A stretch of DNA of 32,115 bases from Deltaproteobacteria bacterium UBA5329 (GTDB taxonomy: Bacteria > Desulfobacterota > Syntrophorhabdia > Syntrophorhabdales > Syntrophorhabdaceae). The notes under the pieces were generated by a model. That model searched no databases. It had not been told where the DNA came from and worked only from the letters and a program-made list of their open reading frames with translations. The DNA is taken from positions 57,197-89,311 of the forward strand of contig DHQV01000040.1 of NCBI GenBank assembly GCA_002408185.1. Reading direction: 5' to 3'. Shown here piece by piece: positions 23,544 through 31,632 of the stretch. The stretch's first letter is position 1. Each line of letters begins with the position of its first letter. The position numbers and the translations under genes are program-made.

Positions 23544-25134
23544 ATGGAATCTCTCAAAATATTCTTCGAGCAGCAGCTGCTTTTCACCCTCTTCCTTGTT
23601 ATTGGAATAGGATATGCGCTGGGCGGTGTAAATGTCCGGGGTTTCTCCCTCGGCGCCGGGGCTGTGCTTTTCGTGGGGTTAGGCGCGGGGGATGTTCGCT
23701 CCGAAGGCTACGCCGCCGGCAATGCTCGGCTCGCTGGGCCTTTTGATGTTTGTGTATGGCATCGGGATCATGTACGGCAGGCAATTTTTTGCCGGCTTGA
23801 CGAGTTCGTTCGGCCTCAAAGCCAACACCCTTGTACTGCTCTCGCACATTTCCGCGATCGTTGTCTGCTACCTGGCATACGCGCTTTTTTCGGTGACACC
23901 GGCGGACCTGGCCGGGCTCTTTTGCGGTGCGCTCACCAGCACGCTGGCACTGTAGGCAGCTATCGGTGCGGTCGGGAACAACACCCCGGCCTTGGGTTAC
24001 AGTGTCGCCTATCCCTTCGGTTTCATCGCGCCCTTCCTTATCATGCACTTCGCCAACCTTTGGCTCAAGAAGAGATCCCGGGCCTCCACGGGTGCCGGCC
24101 TGGAACTCCATGAGATCACGGTGCGCAATCCGGATATCGTTGGCCGGACGCTGGCCGAGGTAATTCCCCGCCTGCCGGTAGGTGTACAGATCGTCCTCGC
24201 AAGGGCGAGGGGCCAGAACAGGGTTCCCGCGCCCGACATGGTAGTTGCTGAGAATGATGTACTGGCACTAACGGGGGAACCGGGTGCGCTCGAGAATGCC
24301 CGGTCGCTCATAGGGGAAACCACTTACGGCCGGATGAGGAAAGACCGCCGAGATCTCGACTATTACCGCATTTTCGTGTCCCGGCCCCAGGCGGTAGGCG
24401 TTTCGCTGGGTGATCTCGAGATCCCGGGTGTAGCCGATTTTTCTGTCGTACATGTACGCCGCGGTGATGCGGATCTCCTTCCCCGGCTGGAGCTTGTGCT
24501 CGAATTTGGTGACCGCGTCGGCGTGATGGTCAGTCCCGAACACTGGGACATTACGCAGAAGTACTTCGGGGATTCGATCAAAGGAACCACTGAATTCAGC
24601 TTCGTGGCCCTCGGGATCGGTATGGCCCTCGGTGTTCTTTTAGGCATCCTGCCTATCCCGGTTCCCGGGCTCGGCACGTTGCAGCTGGGCATTACCGGGG
24701 GTACGCTCATCATAGGGCTCATCCTCGGCAGGCTGGGCAGGACCGGCAGTTGGGTCTGGACCATGCCTTTCTCGGCCAATATCATCCTGCGCAATCTCGG
24801 TCTGACGGTGTTCCTTGCCCAGGTCAGCATGTCCGCAGGGCCGAAGTTCCTCGAGACGGTACGGCAGACGGGAATGTTGTTTTTGGGCCTCGGCGCGGCC
24901 ATTGTCCTCGTTGTGGTCCTTTTCAACCTGATCGTTGGCCACCTTGTTTTTAAATTTCGCCTCGATGACCTTATCGGCACCGTATGCGGCGTCGCCGCAA
25001 ACCCCACGCATGCCTCCTTCGCGTCCAAACTGGTCCCTACCGAACGTACCGACATTGCTTATGCGATCACATTTCCGACAGGGACCATTATGAAGATAAT
25101 ACTTCTTCAGATAATGCTGGCATTTATGAAATAA
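23544..25134 (+). pseudogene. AspT/YidE-type permease with RCK_C domains, frameshift and in-frame TAG
   Basis: Reading across two lesions gives a full transporter: an N-terminal membrane domain (IGIGYALGGVNVRG, LLMFVYGIGIMYG), two soluble RCK_C/TrkA-C-like domains in the middle (ELHEITVRNPDIVGRTLAEV and FVSRPQAVGVSLGDLE) and a second membrane domain (LPIPVPGLGTLQLGITGG, MPFSANIILRNLGLTVFLAQ). This is the aspartate-alanine antiporter (AspT) layout. Lesion 1 is an extra G in the G-run 23687-23691, after which the frame becomes MFAPKATPPA. Lesion 2 is a TAG at 23953-23955 between TSTLAL and AAIGAVGNNTPA, where relatives have a residue. The part from 23956 on is intact. Substrate would be an amino- or organic-acid pair. 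It looks disabled unless both lesions are sequence errors. Confidence 0.75.
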
Positions 25135-25153
25135 TATACCGAGAGGCAGACAC

Positions 25154-26642
25154 ATGACCGCGTGGCCGAAGCATCCATTTATATATGAGATCAACACCTG
25201 GGTCTGGCTTAAAGGGTTAAGCCGGAAATACGGGGAAACCGTTACCCTGGACACGGTACCTGGCGCCGAGTGGGACGCGGTCGCAGACCTTGATATCGAC
25301 GCCGTGTGGTTGATGGGTGTCTGGGAGCGGAGCCCTTCAGGCATTGCCATTGCGTGTTGTAACGAGGATCTCCTGAAAAGCTTTCGGGAAGCCCTTCCCG
25401 ATTATCAGGCCGAGGACAACGTGGGGTCCCCTTATTGCGTGCGCCGGTACGTGGTGGATGAGCACCTCGGGGGGCCTGAAGGCCTCGCCATTGCGCGTAG
25501 AGAACTGTTAAGCCATGATATCCGGCTGATCCTCGATTTCGTCCCGAACCATGTCGCTCCGGACCATGATTGGGCCAAGGATAACCCGGAATATTTCATT
25601 CAAGGCAACGCCGATGATATCGTGAACGACCCAGCGTCGTTCATCGCGATAGAAGATAAGATCTTTGCCTGCGGCCGGGATCCCTATTTTCCCGCATGGC
25701 CGGACGTACTGCAGCTCAATGCCTTTCACCCGGCGCTCCGCCGGGCAGTGATCGAGACCCTGTCGGGTATTGCCGGCCAGTGTGATGGGGTCCGCTGCGA
25801 CATGGCCATGCTGTGCTGCTCCTCAACCCCATCATTGAACGTACGTGGGGCAGCCGGGCGGGTGATGTGCCCGAGACAGAGTAATGGGTCGAAGTGATCC
25901 GTGCCGTCAAAGGCGCCTTCCCGCATTTTCTCTTTATAGCCGAGGCCTATTGGGACCTTGAGTGGGAGCTTATGGAGCAGGGGTTTGACTACTGCTACGA
26001 CAGGCGCCTGTACGACCGTCTGGAATATGAAACAGCCCGGAGCGTGGGGCTTCATCTTCATGCCGACCTCCCTTATCAGGAAAAACTGGTCCGCTTTATA
26101 GAAAATCATGATGAGCCGCGAGCGGCGTCGGTATTCCCCCCGAAAAAACACCGCGTTTTCGCCCTGACCATGGCCACGATCCCGGGCGCAAAGCTTTTTC
26201 ATGAAGGGCAATTCGAGGGAAGACGGGTAAGGCTGCCCGTATTCCTCGGCCGGCGTCCTGCCGAACCGGTAGATACCGCCATCCCGGCGTTCTACAGGCG
26301 TTTACTGAAGACTGTTCCACTGAAGGAAATGCGTGGCGGCCGCTGGCAGCTATGCGACATAACAGGCTGGCCCGACAACAACAGTTGCGAGAACCTCGCA
26401 GCTTGGTACTGGCTCTGCACCGGGGAATTTTATCTCATCGTCGTCAACCTGTAAGCTTCGAGCGCACAGGGAAAGTACAGGTCCCATGGTCCGAACTCAA
26501 GGGGAAAACATGGCGGATAACCGACCTCTTCAGCGAGGATCACTATGAAAGGGCCGGTGATGAAATATTTAACTCCGGATTATACGTCGACCTCCCCCCG
26601 TGGGGATACCACGCGCTGGCCCGATGGCGGACCGTGGAATGA
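25154..26642 (+). pseudogene. Alpha-amylase family (GH13-like) protein, two frameshifts and one stop
   Basis: The four conserved GH13 regions can be read in order but in different frames: LILDFVPNHVAPDH (region I), CDGVRCDMAM with the nucleophile Asp (II), FLFIAEAYWD with the acid Glu (III) and FIENHDEPRA (IV). The first frame breaks after DMAML near 25812, where two extra bases (TG) appear to have been inserted. In the following frame a TAA at 25882-25884 replaces the residue between PETE and WVEV. A third break occurs near 26452 after VVNL; the C-terminal domain then continues as SFERTGKVQVPWSELKGKTW to 26642. The protein lacks a signal peptide. GAGAGG precedes ATG 25154. The several independent lesions make genuine decay more likely here than at the single-indel genes. 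Confidence 0.75.
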
Positions 26643-26688
26643 AATTGTGACCGGTCCGCAGATCGCCATACCTGAAAAGGAGATAGAC

Positions 26689-27050
26689 ATGAGCGTTACG
26701 ATTCAACAGGGAGAAGGGAATGTAAGGACCCTCAGGGTTGAAGGGGTTCTCGGGAAGCCTGAATTTGATGCTATCATATGGGTGGAGGCAGAACGATGGG
26801 AGCCGGAGCTAAACGTCAGGGTCCTCGTACTTGCCCAGGGTTTCAAAGGCTGGGAAGGAAGTGAAGAATGGGGAGACGTTTCTTTCTTCATGGAGTATGG
26901 CGACCGGATCGAAAAGATAGCCATCGTCGCCGACGAAAATGGGAAACTGATCTCATGCCGTTCGCGGGGGTCGGTTTCCGGCGCGCTCCCGTTGCCTTTT
27001 TTGCACCAAACCAGGTCTCAAAAGCCCGGCCCTGGCTTATCGGGGAATAA
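26689..27050 (+). pseudogene. SpoIIAA-like (STAS-fold) protein, one frameshift
   Basis: The N-terminal 80 or so residues (TIQQGEGNVRTLRVEGVLGK, VRVLVLAQGFKGWEG, EWGDVSFFMEYGDRIEKIAIVAD) fit the SpoIIAA-like family of small STAS-fold proteins. The C-terminal part, KWETDLMPFAGVGFRRAPVA followed by FFAPNQVSKARPWL, lies in the -1 frame and ends at 27050. Adding one A to the A-run near 26938-26941 (GACGAAAATGGG) would restore the reading D-E-K-W-E. AAAAGGAGATAGAC precedes ATG 26689. These proteins are found beside stress and transport genes but have no known activity. Most likely a homopolymer error or very recent mutation, since everything else is intact. Confidence 0.7.
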
Positions 27051-27518
27051 TCAATTATGGAATGACCAGGTGCTCTCGCGGAGAATAATGGATAATATAA
27101 TGTCGGGTATGAGGGAACCAGGATCACGCGTATCAGTGCTGCGGGCCGTAAAGGTTACCCGCTATCTGTAGATCGAGAATAAGATTTGGGCAATAGTCAA
27201 GTACCAACTCGCTGAAGGTATTCCGCTGATGCCCGGAAAGCAAGAGGCCGGCCGTCAGGTGACGTCAGATCAGGTAATGTAAATTTCTCCGCAAATTCGG
27301 ATTCATAAGATATCAGGGAGCCGCTATGCTGGCTCCTGTTTTTTTCAGAATGATCAGAAAGGTGTAAAATATAAAGATCGTGTAACGTTCGTTCACGGGA
27401 TCCGAGGACTTGGCGGGGCTGTAGGCAAGGAAGTTTCATCGCCGATCGCTCGAAGAAGGCTGGCGGGATGGAAGGATAGAAGTCAGACAGAGTTCAAAAA
27501 CTTTCGAGGAGGGTGTGC
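27051..27518. other. Intergenic region before the peroxiredoxin gene
   Basis: 468 bases without a convincing gene. It contains an intrinsic terminator at 27314-27345, an AT-rich stretch (GTAAAATATAAAGATC near 27363) that could carry a -10 element, and the GAGGAGGG ribosome site directly before 27519. Open frames here are short and show no familiar motif. Confidence 0.55.
27314..27345 (+). terminator. Intrinsic terminator
   Basis: A GGAGCC / GGCTCC stem with an 8-base loop, extended by CAG/CTG with one bulged G, is followed directly by seven T residues. It separates the aquaporin-to-SpoIIAA stretch from the peroxiredoxin gene. Confidence 0.8.
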
Positions 27519-27935
27519 ATGACAATATTGAAAAAAGGCGACCCGGCCCCCGGGTTCACGCTCGCAGACCAGTTCGGGAAGTCGATACAACTGAAAGACT
27601 TCAAGGGCAGGAAGGTGCTGCTTTATTTCTTCACCAGGGCGTGGACCTCCGGGTGAAGAAAGCAGACCGAGGCCGTGCGGGACGCACTGGCCAGGATGAA
27701 CACAATGGGAGTTGAGGCATTAGGGTTGACCCCCGATTACGTGGCTGCACAGAAAAAGTTCAGCGACAAGCTTAAATTGAGCTTTTCGCTGCTTTCGGAC
27801 GCCGATCAATCGGTTCCGGAGGCTTACGGGGCCTGGGGCGAAAAAACTCTTTACGGGAAGAAATCCATGGGCATTGCCCGATCTTTCTTTCTCATAGGGA
27901 GGAAGGAAATATTTTGGCGGCATGGTACAAGGTGA
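27519..27935 (+). CDS. Peroxiredoxin (BCP/AhpC-TSA type), probable selenoprotein with TGA at residue 46
   Basis: Reading TGA 27654-27656 as selenocysteine gives a thioredoxin-fold peroxiredoxin: KKGDPAPGFTLADQFGKSIQ, LKDFKGRKVLLYFF, then WTSG-Sec-RKQTEAVRDAL, GVEALGLTPD, LSFSLLSDAD and GAWGEKTLYGKKSMGIARSF. The TGA falls exactly at the peroxidatic position of the TxxC motif (T43-S-G-U46; BCP has TPGCT). No other cysteine is present in this frame, so it would be a 1-Sec enzyme reducing peroxides with an external thiol. A stem-loop suited to be a bacterial SECIS follows (27671-27692). GAGGAGGGTGTGC precedes ATG 27519. Near 27893-27905 homology shifts to the -1 frame (REEGNILAAWYKVSPDDTVP, then KALEALG), which stays open to 28087; this frame ends at 27935. 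That G-run indel may be an error. Confidence 0.7.
27654..27692 (+). promoter_or_regulatory. Candidate bacterial SECIS element
   Basis: Starting 14 bases after the TGA, GGCCGTGC (27671-27678) pairs with GCAC-(T)-GGCC (27684-27692), leaving a single bulged U and a five-base apical loop GGGAC. The loop begins 22 bases after the TGA, and its first two bases are G, which fits the bacterial SECIS rule of a short loop with a leading G at about 16-37 bases. The bulge is on the 3' side, unlike the E. coli fdhF element. The structure was derived by hand. Confidence 0.6.
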
Positions 27936-28002
27936 GTCCGGATGACACCGTGCCGAAGGCGCTGGAAGCACTGGGGGTGGAGTGCCACACCCTATCGGGA
28001 AC

Positions 28003-28596
28003 TCATTTGAGATTCTGGATCGCACCCGCGATGTCGCGGCTTAAATTTTCAAGGGCGCGGCTCTGGGCCCTGACAAGTCCGGAATAGCCGGAGGCCGCAA
28101 CTGGCTCGTTATAGGTCGATCGTTTAGACACCCTGATTTTTTTGTCCGCGCTGCTGACAATGCTCCACCATGCCTCAAGATCGGTGCTCTTGCCTGGTAC
28201 ACCATCCATTTTGATCACCTCGACCTCGATGCGGAGATCGGGGGCATGTGGTATCCTCCACGGGAAAAGGACAACCTCTCTCGTACAGAGAAGCCGTGAT
28301 ATATCTTCAGCCAGTACCCGTGGGATTGCATCGGACATCGACTCGGCCCACAGGTCGAAATAAGCTAACTCGAGTTCGTTCGGATTGGCGCGGATAATTA
28401 TCTGCATCCGGTTCAAATATTCGGGTATTTTCACCGGTCCCACGCCGATGCTGACACAGTTCGCATCGTGTTGCGCCACACCGCCGCCCACGGTCGGGCT
28501 TAGCACGTAATACCGGGTGGGGGAACTGTTTCCCCAGCAGCCGAAGGCGACAAGGGAACAGAGAATCAGGATGATACAACCTAAAGTCAATTTCAT
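28003..28596 (-). CDS. ABC-type transport auxiliary lipoprotein (PqiC-like)
   Basis: 197 residues. A lipoprotein signal with lipobox LVAFGC (Cys20) is followed by TRYYVLSP, the start motif of the ABC-transport auxiliary lipoprotein family. VSIGVGPVKIPEYLNRMQIIIR and WAESMSDAIPRVLAEDISRL are also characteristic. These outer-membrane lipoproteins work with MlaD/MCE proteins in lipid exchange between membranes. The ATG overlaps the end of the MCE gene by four bases, so it is the last gene of the Mla operon. AGGAGGGAAACA precedes the ATG. It is convergent with the peroxiredoxin, whose shifted reading frame would overlap its 3' end. Confidence 0.88.
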   Translation of the reverse strand: MKLTLGCIILILCSLVAFGCWGNSSPTRYYVLSPTVGGGVAQHDANCVSIGVGPVKIPEYLNRMQIIIRANPNELELAYFDLWAESMSDAIPRVLAEDISRLLCTREVVLFPWRIPHAPDLRIEVEVIKMDGVPGKSTDLEAWWSIVSSADKKIRVSKRSTYNEPVAASGYSGLVRAQSRALENLSRDIAGAIQNLK

Positions 28597-29492
28597 TGTT
28601 TCCCTCCTGTGTCTTTCTTTCCGAATATGAGCGCATCCGGCTGTTGCTGCAAAGTGTCCGACAACAAACGCAAGGACCTAGCTGCGGATCCCAGTTCGTT
28701 CAGGGTTTTATCGAGCCGATGCGGAATCGAGACATCTTCGAAGGACCTCAGCTGTTCATCAATATTGGCAGCCAACTTTTGCATCTTAGCCGCGGTTGCC
28801 CTGACCTCGGCAGCAGTCGGTCCAACCTGATTATTGATGTTGACCGCCAGATTTTTGAGCTCAACTGTTGTCTGATCTATGGATTTCACCAGCCTGTTTG
28901 CCTCCGGCGAGTTGACCAGCTTGTCAAGGCCCTCCATCGTCGTTTTCAGTTTCAGGACAATCTCTTCGATGGGAAGCTTGTCAAGCTTCCTTGCAAATTC
29001 TTGCAGGCGCGTAGGGACGGTAGGAATTTCCGGGGTTTCAAAATCCATTTTGTGTTCAGCGAAGGTTGCCGGTTTATCCGGATAAAAATCGAGGGCCACC
29101 TGTAATTGGCCAGTGACAAAGCTCTGCGTTTCAAGAGATGCTCTGAGGCCGTTCTTGATGAACATATCGAGATTCTCTCCAAGTGTTTTTGGCCGTGGAC
29201 CTTCCGAGCGGATCTTGTCAGGTTGTATTTCAAGGTAGACCGGGATCACAAAAATCTTTCTTTTCGAATCAAAACGCAAAATGACGTCGCTTACCGTCCC
29301 TATCCGCACACCTTTGAACACCACAGGGGCCCCTACGCTCAAGCCTCCCACAGACCCTTCAAAGTGGCAGACGGCTTTAAAGGTCCTGGTGAAAAATTTT
29401 CCGGAACCGAACACTATGACCGCTGCAACAATAACGGCGATCGCCGCTATGACAAAAATGCCGATCAAAGTCTTATTTACCGGTTTGCTCAT
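28593..29492 (-). CDS. mlaD: MlaD-family protein with MCE domain
   Basis: 299 residues. A single N-terminal membrane anchor (about 9-30: IGIFVIAAIAVIVAAVIVFG) is followed by an MCE domain (about 38-120) with the pattern VCHFEGSVGGLSVGAPVVFKGVRIG. A long helical tail (about 150-290) rich in coiled-coil heptads has repeated K-L-x-x-L and hydrophobic spacing. It would form the periplasmic hexamer that shuttles lipids for the ABC transporter. GTAAGGAGGC precedes ATG 29490-29492. Its tail is longer than in E. coli MlaD, as in other PqiB/YebT-like or mycobacterial-type MCE proteins with extended periplasmic reach. Confidence 0.9.
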   Translation of the reverse strand: MSKPVNKTLIGIFVIAAIAVIVAAVIVFGSGKFFTRTFKAVCHFEGSVGGLSVGAPVVFKGVRIGTVSDVILRFDSKRKIFVIPVYLEIQPDKIRSEGPRPKTLGENLDMFIKNGLRASLETQSFVTGQLQVALDFYPDKPATFAEHKMDFETPEIPTVPTRLQEFARKLDKLPIEEIVLKLKTTMEGLDKLVNSPEANRLVKSIDQTTVELKNLAVNINNQVGPTAAEVRATAAKMQKLAANIDEQLRSFEDVSIPHRLDKTLNELGSAARSLRLLSDTLQQQPDALIFGKKDTGGKQ

Positions 29493-29501
29493 AAAGCCTC
29501 C

Positions 29502-30263
29502 TTACTTTCCCTCCGCCCCTCTTGTGAGGAATGCCCGCACCGTTGGGTCTTTTGATTCCGCGAGCAGCCTGTTGGGATCTCCGCTTGCGGTCATCGTCCT
29601 CGTCTGGACATCGAGGTATACCGAGTTGTTCCCGATGGCGAAAATGCTTCCCAATTCGTGCGTCACGACAACAAATGTCGTGCCGAGACTGTCTCTCAAT
29701 TCCAGGATAAGGTCATCGAGCAGGCGGGCGCTGACGGGGTCAAGACCGGCGGATGGTTCATCGAAAAAGAGGATATCGGGGTCGAGTGCCATGGCCCGTG
29801 CAAGGCCTGCCCGCTTGCGCATTCCCCCTGAGATCTCCGACGGATAAAAATCCTCGAAGCCCGCGAGACCCACAAGGGCGAGTTTCAAAGATACTAGGTC
29901 CTGGATCTCGGCCCTCGTCATGCTGGTGTACTGTTCAAGGGGAATAGCGACATTTTCGGCAAGGGTCATGGAACTCCAGAGCGCACCGCTTTGGTAGAGT
30001 ATGCCGAAGCGGCGCATGATCCGTTTCTGTTCCTCGGGGCCGGCTTCCCAGAAACTTGTGCCGTCATAGAACACCTGGCCGCTAAGAGGTTCCTTGAGGC
30101 CCACCAACAGCTTGAGCAGTGTACTTTTACCGCAACCAGATCCCCCCATTATTATGAATATATCGCCCTTATTGACGATAAAATTGAGGTTTCGTATGAG
30201 GATAAAGCTTCCGTACCCCATGTCGAGGTCTTTGACCACGATCTGCGGTTCTGCTTCGTTCAT
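29502..30263 (-). CDS. mlaF: Mla-type ABC transporter ATP-binding protein
   Basis: 253 residues. Walker A is GGSGCGKST (40-48), Q-loop region LYQSGALWSSMT, signature SGGMRKR (145-151), Walker B ILFFDEPSAGLDP (DEP at 168-170) and switch His202 in VVVTHE. The SGGMRKR signature and the YQSGAL Q-loop are characteristic of the MlaF/Ttg2A branch that moves phospholipids rather than solutes. It lies between the permease and the MCE gene, 9 bases before the latter. A weak GGAG precedes the ATG. Confidence 0.93.
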   Translation of the reverse strand: MNEAEPQIVVKDLDMGYGSFILIRNLNFIVNKGDIFIIMGGSGCGKSTLLKLLVGLKEPLSGQVFYDGTSFWEAGPEEQKRIMRRFGILYQSGALWSSMTLAENVAIPLEQYTSMTRAEIQDLVSLKLALVGLAGFEDFYPSEISGGMRKRAGLARAMALDPDILFFDEPSAGLDPVSARLLDDLILELRDSLGTTFVVVTHELGSIFAIGNNSVYLDVQTRTMTASGDPNRLLAESKDPTVRAFLTRGAEGK

Positions 30264-30308
30264 GACATCTCCGGTGATTCGTAATCTCTCATGTAAAGGC
30301 CAACTTCT

Positions 30309-31460
30309 TCAAACATTCAGGATGCTAAAAATGACCGTAAGGATCGCCGTTGCAATGATGATGCTGACGATGCCGGTGACCACCGCAGAGGTGGTGGCAT
30401 CGCCGACAGCCGAGGCGCTTCTGCCGCACTGGATACCGCGCAAACATCCGGAAAGCGCGATTATTACACCGAACATGGCACTGTAAATGAGTCCTATCCA
30501 AAGGTTCGTCATGTTGAAGGACGCTTTAGTCTCATTCAGGTAAACGACCGGGTTTAAGTCCAGCATCGTAACGCCCACAATGAGGCCTCCCAGGATCCCC
30601 ATGATATCCGCATACACGCACAGGAGTGGCATCATTAAAATAAGGGCCATCATCCTGGGTAGGACCAGGAATTCCATGGGCGAGATTCCAAGAGTTTGCA
30701 ATGCGTCGATCTCTTCATTTACCTGCATTGTACCAAGCTGGGCCGCATAATTGGCCCCTGTACGGCCAGCCATGATGATGCCCGCCATGACCGCGCCCAT
30801 CACTCTCACCATTGCAATCCCGACAAGATCTGCGACATAGATCTGGGCTCCGAACGTCTTAAGCTGTATAGCGCCGATGAAAGCGAAGATCAGGCCGACA
30901 AGGATGCTGACCAGGGAAACGATGCCGAATGCCTGGACCCCAGATTCCTGGACAAATAGCATGAGGTCGGACCGGCGGAAAGAAGCTTTCCCCTTCAAAA
31001 GCTGCCCGAAAGCGACACAGGCGCTGCCGAGAAATGCGAGCATTTCTCCCGCAGATGCGTACACCTGCAGCGCTTTCTCCCCCACCCGGGGAAAGAAAGG
31101 TTGTCGCTCAGCATCTTTTCGGGCGCCCTGGCGCTCGGGCACTGCCAGGGCGAGATGCAAAAGGCGCTGCACGCCCCCGGGCAGTCCTTCCAGTGCAAGG
31201 TCGACTTTCCGGTCATCGCACCACCCCCGCACTTTAAGGACAAAGGTCAGTAATTTCGAGTCCCATCCTGTAAGGCCAGATGCATCAAACAGTACTTTAT
31301 TCAAAGATGGCATGGTTTCCAATCCCTGGCACACATTTTCAAAGGCCGCTAAATGACTCGTGGTACGCCAGTCATCCGTGAGATGAATAACGAGCGTGGT
31401 GCTGTCGGGATTGCTCAGCTTGAGGTGACTACTTGTCTGATCGATCGATTCAATCGCCAC
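30309..31460 (-). CDS. mlaE: MlaE-family permease with N-terminal STAS domain
   Basis: 383 residues starting at GTG 31458-31460 with GGGAGGGA seven bases upstream. Residues 1 to about 110 form a STAS domain (LVIHLTDDWRT, LNKVLFDASGLTGWDS), the role played by separate MlaB in E. coli. The rest is the MlaE permease with about five membrane helices and the motif MAGRTGANYAAQLGTMQVNEE-type segment (GRTGANYAAQLG, NEEIDALQTLGISP) that couples to the ATPase. The fusion is known in non-enteric bacteria and makes a single-chain MlaE-MlaB. It is the first gene of the operon and has operator box D and the leader repeat in front. It should form the inner-membrane core of phospholipid transport. Confidence 0.92.
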   Translation of the reverse strand: MAIESIDQTSSHLKLSNPDSTTLVIHLTDDWRTTSHLAAFENVCQGLETMPSLNKVLFDASGLTGWDSKLLTFVLKVRGWCDDRKVDLALEGLPGGVQRLLHLALAVPERQGARKDAERQPFFPRVGEKALQVYASAGEMLAFLGSACVAFGQLLKGKASFRRSDLMLFVQESGVQAFGIVSLVSILVGLIFAFIGAIQLKTFGAQIYVADLVGIAMVRVMGAVMAGIIMAGRTGANYAAQLGTMQVNEEIDALQTLGISPMEFLVLPRMMALILMMPLLCVYADIMGILGGLIVGVTMLDLNPVVYLNETKASFNMTNLWIGLIYSAMFGVIIALSGCLRGIQCGRSASAVGDATTSAVVTGIVSIIIATAILTVIFSILNV

Positions 31461-31517
31461 TTTTCAATCCCTCCCGTAAGTTTGTTAAAATGACCATCAC
31501 CTATCAAATAGTGTGTC

Positions 31518-31632
31518 AAAAGATACGCAGGCAACATCGCCAGGCGTATTTTCGTCATTTGCCCGTTCATTTATCCCTGACGGAAAGTCTAATAGACAGA
31601 AAATTTTTTGTCTATGGGACTTTAGTCCGATA
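31518..31632 (-). repeat. Copy D of the ~110-bp dispersed leader element
   Basis: Aligned by eye with copy A at 1750-1859, it shares the palindrome, ATAGACA, TATTAGACT, TCAGGGA-AAA, GGCAAATGACGAAAAT and GCGTATCTTTT blocks in order, roughly three quarters identical with a few small gaps. On the minus strand AAAATACGC pairs with GCGTATCTTTT around an inner GGC/GCC pair, so the RNA could form a hairpin there. It points toward the Mla operon, 57 bases from the end of the repeat to the GTG. Confidence 0.7.
31613..31632 (-). promoter_or_regulatory. DosR/FixJ-like operator box D
   Basis: TATGGGACTTTAGTCCGATA: the best palindrome of the four, with perfect GGAC/GTCC half-sites and TAT/ATA ends. It contains GGACTTTAGTCC, the core of the DosR consensus. 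It is 152 bases upstream of the MlaE start. Confidence 0.65.

Noticed and set aside
23953..23955. Pyrrolysine at the TAG of the permease
   Set aside because: No downstream structure or methylamine-type context, and the gene has another frameshift, so a mutation or error is simpler.
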